Shown here piece after piece: positions 1 to 8,490 of a stretch of DNA of 64,000 nucleotides. The notes under the pieces are model-generated. The model made no database searches and was not told the origin of the DNA. It worked only from the letters and a program-made list of their open reading frames with translations. Position numbers and translations under genes: made by a program. How positions within the stretch are numbered: the first letter of the stretch is position 1; every line of letters starts with the position of its first letter. Source of the stretch: JAIVGV01 sp032229975 (GTDB lineage Bacteria; Acidobacteriota; Blastocatellia; Pyrinomonadales; Pyrinomonadaceae); contig JAVXVG010000030.1 of assembly GCA_032229975.1 (NCBI GenBank), positions 21,501-85,500 of the forward strand. The letters run 5' to 3'.

Positions 1-80
1 TGCGTCGCCCGCGTGCAATATAATGCAGATGTTTTTCGACTTGTGGAGCGACAACGATTCCTGCTCGCGTGAGGTGTCTG

Positions 81-548
81 ATGGCCGACGTTAAGAAGCG
101 CATCTACTTTGCAGCCCCGCTCTTCACACAAGCTGAGTGGATGTGGAACGCGCGGCTGGCTGAGGAGTTGCGCGCGCGCGGCATCGAAGTGCTGCTGCCG
201 CAAGAGACCGCCGCACCGATGCTCAACGACCCGTCGAAGTTCGACGCGCAGAAGCTCTTTGAGACGAACATCGAGGAGATCGACAAGGCGAAGGTCGTGC
301 TCGCCATCTTCGATCAAGCCGATCCAGACTCCGGCACGTGCTGGGAGTGCGGCTATGCCTTCAAGGCTGGCTATCCCGTCATCGGATTGAGGACTGACAT
401 TCGCGGCGGCGGCGACGACGATAAAAGTCGCGGCGTGAACCTCATGCTCTCACGATCCTGTCGCGTCTTCGTCCTCGTTCCGCTCGGCAAACGCGAAGAC
501 CTCGCGTGGGTGGCCCAACAGGTCTTCGATAAGCTGAGCGCGCTCTGA
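81..548 (+). CDS. Nucleoside 2-deoxyribosyltransferase family protein
   Basis: A 155-residue single-domain protein. The N-terminal strand (IYFAAPLF) and the later DSGTCWECGYA segment, around residues 82-97, match the nucleoside 2-deoxyribosyltransferase fold; the Glu of WECG would be the catalytic nucleophile. Family members cleave or transfer the base of deoxynucleosides in nucleotide salvage, and some are nucleotide hydrolases. An in-frame GTG lies at 69, but GAGGTG at 71-76 is a good ribosome binding site for the ATG at 81, so that start is preferred. The substrate cannot be read from the sequence. Confidence 0.8.
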   Translation: MADVKKRIYFAAPLFTQAEWMWNARLAEELRARGIEVLLPQETAAPMLNDPSKFDAQKLFETNIEEIDKAKVVLAIFDQADPDSGTCWECGYAFKAGYPVIGLRTDIRGGGDDDKSRGVNLMLSRSCRVFVLVPLGKREDLAWVAQQVFDKLSAL

Positions 549-672
549 GTCAGTCGCGGCGTCAACCCGCGTCGGCTCTCACATATCGGCGAGGGCGCGT
601 GGTAAACTTTGCCTTCGCGCGTTTCGTATCATCAATCGGCCTACAGTCTCGATAAATCTCTAAGGAGCTTCA

Positions 673-2709
673 ATGAACCGTCCGAGTAACAAGCTATTCG
701 TGCCTTTGATCACGATCATGCTCGCCGCCTCCGTGCTCTTCGCGCAGACGACGGGCCATGGCGGGATCGATCTCGCCAACCTCGACAAGAGCGTCAACCC
801 CTGCAACGACTTTTACCAGTTTGCCAACGGCGGCTGGCTCGCCAAGAATCCGATCCCTGCTGCCTATCCTGCGTGGGGCGTCGGCAACGTCCTCGACGAG
901 CAGAACCAGAACACCGTCCGCCAGATCGTCGAAGCCGCCGCGAAGAACGCGAGCGCGACGAAGGGCAGCAACGAGCAGAAGGTCGGCGACTACTACGCCT
1001 CCTGCATGGCCGAAGACAAGATCGAAGCCGCAGGCTTAACGCCGCTCGCTTCAGAGTTCGCGCTCATCGACAAGATCAAAGACCAACGCGACCTGCAAGC
1101 CGAGATCGCGCACCTCTCCGACATCGGCATGAACGTCCCGTTCGGATCGGGATCGAATCAGGATTTCAAAAACGCCTCGGAAGTGATCTTCGGCGTCTCG
1201 CAAGCCGGTCTCGGACTCCCCGACCGCGACTACTACTTCGACGAGAAGCGTCAACCGATCCGCGACGCTTACGTCAAGCACGTCGCCAATATGTTCACGC
1301 TCCTCGGCGATGCGCCCGAACGTGCGGCGACGGAAGCGCAGACCGTGATGACGCTTGAGACGAAACTCGCCAAAGCCTCGATGACACGCGTCGAGCAGCG
1401 CGATCCGGCCAACATCTATCACCGCATGTCGGTCGCGGACTTGCAGAAACTCACGCCGAACTTCGACTGGTCGGCCTTCTTCCACGGCATCGGCTACACG
1501 CAGAAGGCCGACGTGAACGTCGCCGAGCCAGAGTTCTTCAAAGCTGTCAACACTGAACTGACCGCCACGCCCATCGACGATTGGAAGACCTACATGCGCT
1601 GGCAGCGCATCAACTCGGCGGCGTCCGCGCTCTCGAAAAAATTCGTTGACGAGGACTTCAACTTCAAGGGCCGCGTGCTGACCGGCGCGACTGAGCAGCA
1701 GCCGCGTTGGAAGCGTTGCGTGCGTTCGACCGATGGCGCGCTCGGCGAAGCGCTCGGACAGGTTTACGTCGAGAAGGCCTTCCCGCCCGCCGCGAAGGCG
1801 CGCGCGCTTGAGTTGGTCAGAAATCTCGAAGCCGCTTTGAAGACCGACATCGGCACGATCTCTTGGATGAGCGACCCGACGCGCACGCAAGCCGTCGCCA
1901 AGCTCGAAGCCTACATGAACAAGATCGGCTATCCCGACAAGTGGCGCGACTACTCGACGCTCTCGCTTGATCGCGACTCCTTCTTCACAAACCGGATGCG
2001 CGCGAACCACTTCGAGCAGTTGCGCGATCTCGCCAAGATCGGCAAGGCCGTCGATAAGGCCGAGTGGGGCATGACGCCGCCGACGGTCAACGCCTACTAC
2101 AATCCGCAGTTCAACGAGATCGTCTTCCCCGCCGGAATCCTTCAGCCGCCGTTCTTCGATCCCGCAGCCGATGACGCCGTCAATTACGGGGCCATCGGCT
2201 CAGTCATCGGTCATGAGATGACGCACGGCTTCGACGACGAGGGCGCGCAGTTCGACGCGCAGGGCAATCTCAAGAACTGGTTTGCCCCAGCCGATCTCAC
2301 TAGCTTCCACGATCGCACGAACTGCGTCGTCACGCAGTTCAGTGGCTTCCAAGTCGAGCCCGGTCTAAACGAGAACGGCAAGCTCGTCGTCGGCGAATCG
2401 GTCGCAGACTTGGGCGGCTTAGTCATCGCCTACACTGCTTGGCAGAACTCTCTCAAGGGCAAGCCGAAACCTGTGACGATTGACGGCTATACGCCGGAGC
2501 AACGCTTCTTCCTCGCCTACGCACATGGTTGGGCCACCAGCATCCGACCGGAGTTGGCGAGGTTGCTAACGAACGTCGATCCGCATCCGTTGCCGAAGTT
2601 CCGCGTCAACGGGCCACTCTCGAACATGCCGCAGTTCTCCGCAGCCTTCCAGTGCAAGTCGGGCGATCAGATGGTGCGCGCCGATAAGGATCGCTGCGTC
2701 ATCTGGTAA
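673..2709 (+). CDS. M13 family (neprilysin/PepO-like) zinc metalloendopeptidase
   Basis: A 678-residue protein with an N-terminal signal peptide ending near FAQT. The zinc motif HEMTH lies at about residues 514-518, and the third zinc ligand is Glu in GESVADLGG near residue 575. The substrate-binding NAYY motif precedes HEMTH, and the protein ends in CVIW, the typical M13 C-terminus. It should be an exported or periplasmic peptidase that cuts oligopeptides. AAGGAG lies just upstream of the ATG. Full length for the family; stands alone. Confidence 0.95.
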   Translation: MNRPSNKLFVPLITIMLAASVLFAQTTGHGGIDLANLDKSVNPCNDFYQFANGGWLAKNPIPAAYPAWGVGNVLDEQNQNTVRQIVEAAAKNASATKGSNEQKVGDYYASCMAEDKIEAAGLTPLASEFALIDKIKDQRDLQAEIAHLSDIGMNVPFGSGSNQDFKNASEVIFGVSQAGLGLPDRDYYFDEKRQPIRDAYVKHVANMFTLLGDAPERAATEAQTVMTLETKLAKASMTRVEQRDPANIYHRMSVADLQKLTPNFDWSAFFHGIGYTQKADVNVAEPEFFKAVNTELTATPIDDWKTYMRWQRINSAASALSKKFVDEDFNFKGRVLTGATEQQPRWKRCVRSTDGALGEALGQVYVEKAFPPAAKARALELVRNLEAALKTDIGTISWMSDPTRTQAVAKLEAYMNKIGYPDKWRDYSTLSLDRDSFFTNRMRANHFEQLRDLAKIGKAVDKAEWGMTPPTVNAYYNPQFNEIVFPAGILQPPFFDPAADDAVNYGAIGSVIGHEMTHGFDDEGAQFDAQGNLKNWFAPADLTSFHDRTNCVVTQFSGFQVEPGLNENGKLVVGESVADLGGLVIAYTAWQNSLKGKPKPVTIDGYTPEQRFFLAYAHGWATSIRPELARLLTNVDPHPLPKFRVNGPLSNMPQFSAAFQCKSGDQMVRADKDRCVIW

Positions 2710-2742
2710 GCGAGGAATGTAATCAGTAGGGGTGAGCACAGC

Positions 2743-2787
2743 AGGCGGTGAACAGTCGAGATGATGTCTCTTGAATGTTCACCGCCT
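2743..2787. repeat. Intergenic inverted repeat, heptamer-like words
   Basis: An 11-bp perfect inverted repeat (2743-2753 with 2777-2787) around the word GGCGGTGAAC, lengthened by imperfect pairing of GAGCA-type words outside. The right side steps through 7-nt words (CTGCTTG, CTGCTCA). It lies between the M13 peptidase and the OsmC gene and resembles the other heptamer inverted repeats in the window. It could act as a terminator or processing hairpin; there is no T-tract. Confidence 0.55.
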
Positions 2788-2825
2788 GACTGCTTGCTGC
2801 TCAATCGATCAGGAGGCGACGCGCG

Positions 2826-3242
2826 ATGGACGAAGTGATCGTCACGTCCGGCTTGAATCTGCAAAACGAGATCGGCTACGGCGAGGGCCAGAGCTTCACG
2901 ACCGACGAGCCCCTGCGACTCGGCGGTGACGGCGCAGGCGCAGACCCCTACACGCTCATCCTCGCCGCGCTCGGCAGTTGCATCTCGATGACGCTCACGC
3001 TCTACGCGCGCCGCAAGCAGTGGCCTCTCAAGCGCGTCACCGTGCGACTGCGCCAGCGTCGCATCCATGCGAAGGACTGCGAGGAGTGTGAGACCGAGAC
3101 CGGCAGCTTTGTCCATCGCATCGAGCGACACATCACCATCGAAGGCGACTTAACCGATGAACAGCACGTGCGCCTTCAGGAGATCGCGCACAAGTGTCCC
3201 GTCCACAAGATGCTCACATCCGAGATCGTCATCGCCGACTGA
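2826..3242 (+). CDS. OsmC/Ohr family protein
   Basis: A 138-residue OsmC-like protein. The two redox cysteines are visible: Cys52 in ALGSC and Cys124 in KCPVHK. OsmC/Ohr proteins are dimeric thiol peroxidases that reduce organic hydroperoxides in the cytoplasm. The GGDGAGADPYTLILAALGSC stretch is the family signature. AGGAGG lies a little upstream of the ATG. Whether it detoxifies peroxides or belongs to an uncharacterised OsmC subgroup cannot be decided here. Confidence 0.9.
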   Translation: MDEVIVTSGLNLQNEIGYGEGQSFTTDEPLRLGGDGAGADPYTLILAALGSCISMTLTLYARRKQWPLKRVTVRLRQRRIHAKDCEECETETGSFVHRIERHITIEGDLTDEQHVRLQEIAHKCPVHKMLTSEIVIAD

Positions 3243-3460
3243 AACGACTAAAGACTTTGGCGCATCCGCACGCGGCCCGCGATACTTTTTCGCTTGACTC
3301 CGAACTCAACCTCGCATATAAGCCTGTGCATTCGATTGCTAGGTCGCACCTAAGGGTTCGACCACCCTCGCAAGATTAGCTTAAACATTCGACACCCTCG
3401 CGGGCTTCCACGGAAGTCAGGCAAGTAGTCCCTTAACCATTTCAAGGAGTCGATTCCCCC

Positions 3461-4162
3461 ATGAACCGCTCGTCGTTCGTCTCGACGCTCGTCTTGCTCT
3501 CCGCCTGTTGTCTCTTCCTTTCAACTTTCATCACGAACAATGTTGACGCGCAGCAGAAGATCGCTGCCAACTCCTATAATCCTTCGCCGCTTGAGAATGA
3601 AGTTCTCGCCGAGATCAATCTCGCGCGGACGCGCCCGCAGGAGTACGTCGCCTATCTCGAACAACTCAGGCCCTACTTCAAAGGCAAGACATTGCAGCTA
3701 CCCGGCCAGCCAGCCTCCGACACGCAGGAGGGCATCGTCGCGCTCGACGAAGCGATCAACGCCTTGCGCGCCATGAAGCCGCAGAGTCCTTACAACTTCT
3801 CTTCCGGCATGAGCCTCGGCGCGAACCTGTTAGTGAAAGAGCAAGGCTTGAAGGGGTTGACCGGACACAAGGGCGTTGACGGCGGCTTCTGCGATCAGCG
3901 ACTCGCGCGCTTCGGACGTATCGAAGGCCCGGTCGGCGAGGCCCTCTCTTACAGCGCGCAGACCGCGCGCCAACGCGTGCTGACGTGGCTCGTCGATGAC
4001 GGCTTCTCGACGCGCGGGCATCGCAACAGCTTGCTCAATTCCGGCTACAAAGTTGCCGGAGTATCCTGCGGCGACCACGCGCGCTTCAGCATGATGTGCG
4101 TCGTTGATTTCGCCAGTGGGTTCTCCGACACGCAAGCCGGCAACGTCGCGCGCAGTTTCTGA
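3461..4162 (+). CDS. Secreted CAP (SCP/PR1-like) domain protein
   Basis: A 233-residue protein with a hydrophobic signal peptide (about residues 1-30) followed by one CAP domain. The domain begins near ENEVLAEINLARTRPQEYV, has GHKGVDG in the middle and ends with STRGHRNSLLN and a VAGVSCG strand. Bacterial CAP proteins are extracellular with mostly unknown roles. AAGGAG precedes the start. It is followed by a bidirectional terminator shared with the tRNA gene. Confidence 0.88.
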   Translation: MNRSSFVSTLVLLSACCLFLSTFITNNVDAQQKIAANSYNPSPLENEVLAEINLARTRPQEYVAYLEQLRPYFKGKTLQLPGQPASDTQEGIVALDEAINALRAMKPQSPYNFSSGMSLGANLLVKEQGLKGLTGHKGVDGGFCDQRLARFGRIEGPVGEALSYSAQTARQRVLTWLVDDGFSTRGHRNSLLNSGYKVAGVSCGDHARFSMMCVVDFASGFSDTQAGNVARSF

Positions 4163-4183
4163 AGAAGAGTGTAGTTAGAAGAG

Positions 4184-4221
4184 AAGAAGGCTTCCAACCT
4201 AAACAGGTTGGAAGCCTTCTT
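4184..4221. terminator. Bidirectional rho-independent-type terminator
   Basis: A perfect 17-bp stem (4184-4200 with 4205-4221) and a 4-nt loop (aaac), between the convergent CAP gene and tRNA-Pro. The foot of the stem is AAGAAGG/CCTTCTT, giving pyrimidine-rich runs on both strands. It immediately follows the tRNA 3' end on the minus strand and the CAP stop codon on the plus strand. Confidence 0.85.
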
Positions 4222-4224
4222 TGA

Positions 4225-4298
4225 TCGGGATGCCGAGATTCGAACTCGGGGCCTCACCCACCCCAAGGGTGCGCGCTACCAGGCTGCGCCACATCCCG
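4225..4298 (-). tRNA. tRNA-Pro (anticodon GGG)
   Basis: A 74-nt cloverleaf on the minus strand. The acceptor stem is CGGGATG/CATCCCG with discriminator A. The D-arm reads GGCGCAGCCTGGTAGCGC and the T-arm contains GTTCGAATC. The anticodon stem CACCC/GGGTG encloses the loop TTGGGGT, giving anticodon GGG (Pro). The 3' CCA is not encoded; the next bases are TCA. Confidence 0.96.
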
Positions 4299-4376
4299 AA
4301 AACGTTTGCAAGTATCGCCGTAAAATTTTGATTGGTCAACCGCAGCGTGGATCGTGATGACGATACTGATCGAAGA

Positions 4377-4916
4377 CTACTTCGGGTGGCGGCTGAGTGA
4401 AGCGTCTGCACTATCGAGCAGCGAGAGGAGTTCGCCCACCTGTTCGCGCAGGCGACGCAACGCGGCTCGTCGCTCGTCCGTGACAGGATAACTCGGCTGC
4501 GCGGGCGCGGGTTCTCTATCGCTCGCGTAAGTCGGCGCGGTGTGGCGCGCGGGGAGCGTGGGCGTTGCGACGGATTGTGTATTGACTTGCGTATCCTGCT
4601 GCTCGGCGGCGAGAGCCGCGCTCATCTCAGGCGTCACCACCTTAAGCTTGCTTGCGCCGCGAATCTCGGTCGAGAGTTTCTTCTTCGCGCCCGCGATGGT
4701 GAACTGATCCTCGTAGAGCAGTTCCTTGATGCGCAAGACCATCTCCACGTCGCGTCGCCTGTAAGTGCGCTGACCCGCGCGATTCTTCTGCGGCGCGAGC
4801 GTCGGAAACTCCGACTCCCAGTAGCGCAGCACGTGCGCCTGTATCCCCGTGATGTCGCAGACCTCCCCGATCTTGAAGAAGAGTTTTTCGGGAATGTGGA
4901 CAGCCGCGCGATTCAT
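4377..4916 (-). CDS. MerR family transcriptional regulator
   Basis: A 179-residue protein from the ATG at 4916, which has GAGGA nine bases upstream; the frame is open to 4973 but without a better start. The MerR winged helix-turn-helix covers about residues 10-80: FFKIGEVCDITGIQAHVLRYWESEF followed by the RTYRRRDVEMVLRIKELL wing and helix. The C-terminal half is low complexity, with no metal-binding cysteines, so it belongs to the short MerR-like group often found beside tRNA or ihf genes rather than to metal sensors. Target genes unknown. Confidence 0.88.
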   Translation of the reverse strand: MNRAAVHIPEKLFFKIGEVCDITGIQAHVLRYWESEFPTLAPQKNRAGQRTYRRRDVEMVLRIKELLYEDQFTIAGAKKKLSTEIRGASKLKVVTPEMSAALAAEQQDTQVNTQSVATPTLPARHTAPTYASDREPAPAQPSYPVTDERRAALRRLREQVGELLSLLDSADASLSRHPK

Positions 4917-5194
4917 CTTCGGGAGTCCTCTGCTGATGGAGACTTCTAGGGAACTGTCTTGCCGATGCCTCAAGGGAGGGGCGTGCTGAATGCTGCGCCG
5001 ATGTTAACCGCGACCGGCTCGCGTGTCAATCTTCTTTTGCTTACTTAAGACGACTACAGAGCGGAATTTATGAGGCGAGACCTGATGACGTTCCTGAGCG
5101 GGTGTGGAAAACTTTTAGAGACTGGAAGCTAACCCTATCCTTTAACTTTTTCTGCGACCTATATAACTCACCATGCGCCTCACCCTGCTAACTA

Positions 5195-6247
5195 TCAACG
5201 CGGCGCGAAGCGGATCAGACGGCTCAAAGGATCGAACGTCAACTCGAAGGGTCGAAGCGCGTCGCGTCCCAGAATGATCGGCACGGCGGCTGACGCACCG
5301 TTGAGCAGATCGGTCGGCACGCGTCGCAGCACGAGCGCGCCAACGCGCACGGTCGCGGGCTCGATCCTGCTCGCGCCGACACGACCACGTCCCAGATCAC
5401 GCACATCGCCCACTTGCTCTCTACCTCTCCCGCCAAAGACTCCGAGCGAGCGCGCGGCTTCCGGCGTGAGCCCCAGACCGAGACCTGAGCCCGTGTCGAT
5501 GAGCGCGCGCCGTCCACCTTCGAGCGAGACGAAGGGGCGACGCGTCGCGCCGTCCGTCAGCCACGCGACCACGCCGCCGTCCGCCGGAACGTTGCTATGA
5601 TTTAATGGCTCGACGCGCGGATCGAAGGCGCGCAAGACTTCCGCGCGAAAGTCTATGACGTAACCGAGCGGATAGAACGTCTCGGAAGGATCGAGAACAC
5701 CGTCAATGTCTCCCGGCAGCGAGTCCGCGACGATGATCGAGCCGCGACCGGGCAGGTAGTTGCGCGCTTCGCCAATCGCGATGCTGCGCACCGATGCCTC
5801 TCGCGCCGAGCCGCGTGCGCCGCTCAGCCCGCTCAGGTTTACAGTGCCGTTGCTTGCGATTGGAACGCGGGCCGCTTGCGCCACGCGCGTCGAGAGGATC
5901 GTCGAGCCCGCGCCCGTGTCCACGGCAAAGTCGAAAGGGCCCTCATCGTTGATCCACACCTTGACGATGAGCCCTCGCCCCGCGACTTCGCGGAAGCGCA
6001 CGAGCGTAGGCGCTCGTTGCACGGAAGCTCGCGTTGACGACGAAGAGATTTGTCCGATTCGGCGTGACGGTAAAGTGGTTTGAAGATAAGTATGTGAGCG
6101 TGCCGCGCGTCTTGCGTCGCCCTGATGCAGAGAGGCGTGGGCAGTCCCCGCGTTGCGAGAGTCTGCCCACGCCGAAATTGTCAGAGTGATCAGGAGGGCC
6201 GAAGTCGCCGCGCCGCGAAGTGCTCCGTGCTTGCGTGCGCGTTCCAT
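5195..6247 (-). CDS. Exported retropepsin-like aspartyl protease
   Basis: A 350-residue protein with an N-terminal hydrophobic export signal and a low-complexity linker. Two retropepsin-like half-domains follow: FAVDTGAGS (about residue 110) and ALIDTGSG (about residue 250), each with the catalytic DTG. Such two-lobed bacterial proteins fold like a pepsin/retropepsin monomer. The substrate is unknown. It ends 26 bases downstream of the start of the preceding minus-strand gene (6274-6876) and may share its transcript. It is one of three retropepsin-like genes in the window. Confidence 0.82.
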   Translation of the reverse strand: MERARKHGALRGAATSALLITLTISAWADSRNAGTAHASLHQGDARRAARSHTYLQTTLPSRRIGQISSSSTRASVQRAPTLVRFREVAGRGLIVKVWINDEGPFDFAVDTGAGSTILSTRVAQAARVPIASNGTVNLSGLSGARGSAREASVRSIAIGEARNYLPGRGSIIVADSLPGDIDGVLDPSETFYPLGYVIDFRAEVLRAFDPRVEPLNHSNVPADGGVVAWLTDGATRRPFVSLEGGRRALIDTGSGLGLGLTPEAARSLGVFGGRGREQVGDVRDLGRGRVGASRIEPATVRVGALVLRRVPTDLLNGASAAVPIILGRDALRPFELTFDPLSRLIRFAPR

Positions 6248-6273
6248 CTGCGACTCAACAGGCCCGCGACGGG

Positions 6274-6876
6274 TTAGTAACGACGATTGCGCTTGCGAAT
6301 CTTGTAGGTGTAGAGCGCAGAGCCGCCGCCGCCCGCAATCGCGCCGATAGCCGCACCCTTGTGCCCGCCGATCAAGCCGCCGAGCAGCGCGCCGCCGCCC
6401 GTGCCCATCGCTACTGTCAACTTGTCTTGGTGCTTCTGCCAGAACGAACGCTTGTGCGGGGCGTAGTCGTAGTAAGCTGTGCGCGAGCTGCGCGCAACTG
6501 CGCGACGCGAACCGCGATAGACGACGCGTTCGGGCACGACGCGCGTGACGACGCGGTCACGCGCCACGACGTTGTTAGCGCCACGCGTCTTCGCCGTGTC
6601 GAAGCCATCGGTGAAGCCACTGCGGTAGGCGTTCTGATCGGGCACGCTCGCAGAGTTCTGCGCTTCGGTGTTGCTCGCAGGAAGCGCGTTGTTGTTGTCG
6701 CGCAGAGTCGCGGCGTCAGTCGCGTTCGCCTGCTGCGAGTTCGCGGGCAGCAAGTTCGCTGACGCGACCTGTGCGTCGTTCGCGTTGTTGTTGTGGCGCA
6801 TGACGAGCGCGCCGACCGTGCCGCCGAGCAGCGTGGCGACGAGCGCGACCGGAAGAATCTTGTTTTGTAGAATCAT
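6274..6876 (-). CDS. Membrane-anchored protein with glycine-zipper C-terminus
   Basis: A 200-residue protein; the start at 6876 is preferred because GAGGAG lies upstream, though the frame is open to 6933. An N-terminal hydrophobic segment (LPVALVATLLGGTVGALVM) is followed by an Asn/Ala-rich linker, a basic middle (RVVTRVVPERVVYRG) and a glycine zipper (GGGALLGGLIGGHKGAAIG). Glycine zippers of this YMGG-like kind insert in or associate with membranes. No enzymatic function is suggested. Precedes the aspartyl protease on the same strand. Confidence 0.72.
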   Translation of the reverse strand: MILQNKILPVALVATLLGGTVGALVMRHNNNANDAQVASANLLPANSQQANATDAATLRDNNNALPASNTEAQNSASVPDQNAYRSGFTDGFDTAKTRGANNVVARDRVVTRVVPERVVYRGSRRAVARSSRTAYYDYAPHKRSFWQKHQDKLTVAMGTGGGALLGGLIGGHKGAAIGAIAGGGGSALYTYKIRKRNRRY

Positions 6877-7261
6877 GGTTTGGGCTTCTCCTCTAATCAA
6901 ATCTTGGCACGAGTCCGAACAGTTCAACTGCAAGTAGTGTTCCCGATGCGGCGAAGTCTCAGGGAGAGTAAGAAGAGTCTAAGTCTATTCGCGATTTTTC
7001 AACGCTTCTGGCACGACACACTGAAATTACAACCGAACCGCAACATGAAGCCGCGTGGTGATCTGTGAGCGCGTGCGTTTGCTTGCACGATATGGACTGC
7101 TTCCGACACGATATGATCAAGCTCTGTTCGCAATGACCGCGAACAGCTTGCCTTCACGCACGTCGCGCTCACGCGCGGCGCAGTTGGACGCTTCTTCGAG
7201 GCGCGGGCTATAATCTCGGCATCCGTCACACGTCAAGCAGCCCGGAGGTTCAATCCAAGAA
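6877..7261. other. Intergenic region between divergent genes
   Basis: A 385-base gap between a minus-strand gene and the plus-strand aminotransferase. It holds no convincing gene. The right end contains a possible promoter (7184-7214). Two CACGATATG copies occur (around 7087 and 7109). Nothing else recognised. Confidence 0.5.
7184..7214 (+). promoter_or_regulatory. Possible sigma-70 promoter for the aminotransferase gene
   Basis: TTGGAC at 7184-7189 and a perfect TATAAT at 7209-7214, separated by 19 bases. The -10 lies 47 bases before the GTG start at 7262. The spacer is longer than ideal, so the -35 assignment is weak. Confidence 0.4.
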
Positions 7262-8431
7262 GTGACAACCGCCCCGTCAGCTTTCCGCCTCGCCGCGCGT
7301 CTCGACGCGGTCGGGTTCTCCGACATCGTCAAGATCAGGAATCAGATCATGAAGCTGCGCGATGCAGGGCAGCAGGTCTATCAGTTTGAAGGCGGCGAGC
7401 CCTTCCTCGACACGCCCGCGCACGTTAAAGAGGCGATGACGCGCGCGCTCGACGAGAACAAGACACGCTACGCACCTTCGTCCGGCCTCGCGGAACTGCG
7501 CGCCGCTCTCGCCGACAAGTTGCGCGCGCGCAATCGACTTTCCATCGAAGAGAAGGACGTGATCGTTTTGAACGGCGGGATGCAAGGTCTCTTCGGCGCA
7601 TTCCAGTCCGTCTTGAATCCCGGCGACGAAGTGCTCGTCTTCTCGCCCTACTGGACGCCGATCAAAGACCTCGTGGCCGGTTGCGAAGCGAGCATGATGC
7701 TCGTCCCGACGGACGAAGCGCGACGCGAAGGCTTCGCGCAGACACTCGCGCGATACACTACTGCGCGCACGCGCCTCCTCTATTTCAACACGCCGCAGAA
7801 TCCGACGGGCGTCGTCTTCACGCGCGCAGAGATCGAAGCGGTCGCGAGCTTCGTGCGCGAGCGCGATCTCGTCGTCGTCTCCGACGAGGCTTACGAGGAT
7901 TTGATCTACGAGGGCCAGCACGTTTCCATCGCTTCGCTCGAAGGGATGCGCGAGCGCACGATCTCTTGCTTCACGCTCTCGAAGTCTTACTCGATGACGG
8001 GCTGGCGCATCGGCTATGCCGCCGCCGCCGAGCCGTGGATGACTGGCTTGCGAAAGACGACGCTCTACTCAACGAACGGTGTCTCGACGCCGACGCAGTG
8101 GGCTGCGCTCGCCGCCATCAACACGCCGACAGATTTCTTCCGCGACGTGCGCGCCGAATATCGCAAGCGACGCGATCTGCTCGTCGGGGGCTTGAACGAA
8201 CTCGGCTTGACCTGCGCGCCGCCGCACGGAGCTTTCTACGCCTTCCCGGATGTGTCGCGCCTGAGCACAGACAGTCGCGCCGCCGCCGATCTCCTGCTTG
8301 AGCGCGCGCAGGTGGCTACCGTCCCCGGCTCCGTCTTCGGCGAGCACGGCGAGGGCCACCTGCGCTTCTCCTTCTCCACCTCGCCCGAAACAATCGCCGC
8401 CGCTCTCGAATCGATGCGACGCAATCTCTGA
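7262..8431 (+). CDS. Class I/II pyridoxal-phosphate aminotransferase
   Basis: A 389-residue fold-type I aminotransferase. The PLP-binding lysine is K241 in TLSKSYSMTGWRIGY; the substrate arginine is near LRFSFS at the C-terminus. The NPTG motif (TPQNPTGVVF) and the SDEAYEDL segment hold the cofactor. Family members act on aspartate or aromatic amino acids; the exact substrate is not clear. The start is GTG with GGAGG upstream. A heptamer-word gap separates it from thiL. Confidence 0.92.
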   Translation: MTTAPSAFRLAARLDAVGFSDIVKIRNQIMKLRDAGQQVYQFEGGEPFLDTPAHVKEAMTRALDENKTRYAPSSGLAELRAALADKLRARNRLSIEEKDVIVLNGGMQGLFGAFQSVLNPGDEVLVFSPYWTPIKDLVAGCEASMMLVPTDEARREGFAQTLARYTTARTRLLYFNTPQNPTGVVFTRAEIEAVASFVRERDLVVVSDEAYEDLIYEGQHVSIASLEGMRERTISCFTLSKSYSMTGWRIGYAAAAEPWMTGLRKTTLYSTNGVSTPTQWAALAAINTPTDFFRDVRAEYRKRRDLLVGGLNELGLTCAPPHGAFYAFPDVSRLSTDSRAAADLLLERAQVATVPGSVFGEHGEGHLRFSFSTSPETIAAALESMRRNL

Positions 8432-8433
8432 AG

Positions 8434-8490
8434 CGATAAGTAATGAGCAATACGTGATCTGTGTTGAGTTATGTGTGGTGAGTGATGAGT
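8434..8490. repeat. Heptamer-word intergenic repeat
   Basis: The whole gap between the aminotransferase and thiL is built of related short words (aagtaatgag, gttatgtg, gtgagtgatgagt). It runs into the thiL start codon. It belongs to the same class as the clearer loci at 52878 and 19931, but without a strong inverted arm. Confidence 0.5.

Noticed and set aside
1051..2010. 319-residue minus-strand open frame
   Set aside because: Shadow of the M13 peptidase gene; high GC keeps antisense frames open, and the composition is Arg/Val-rich nonsense.
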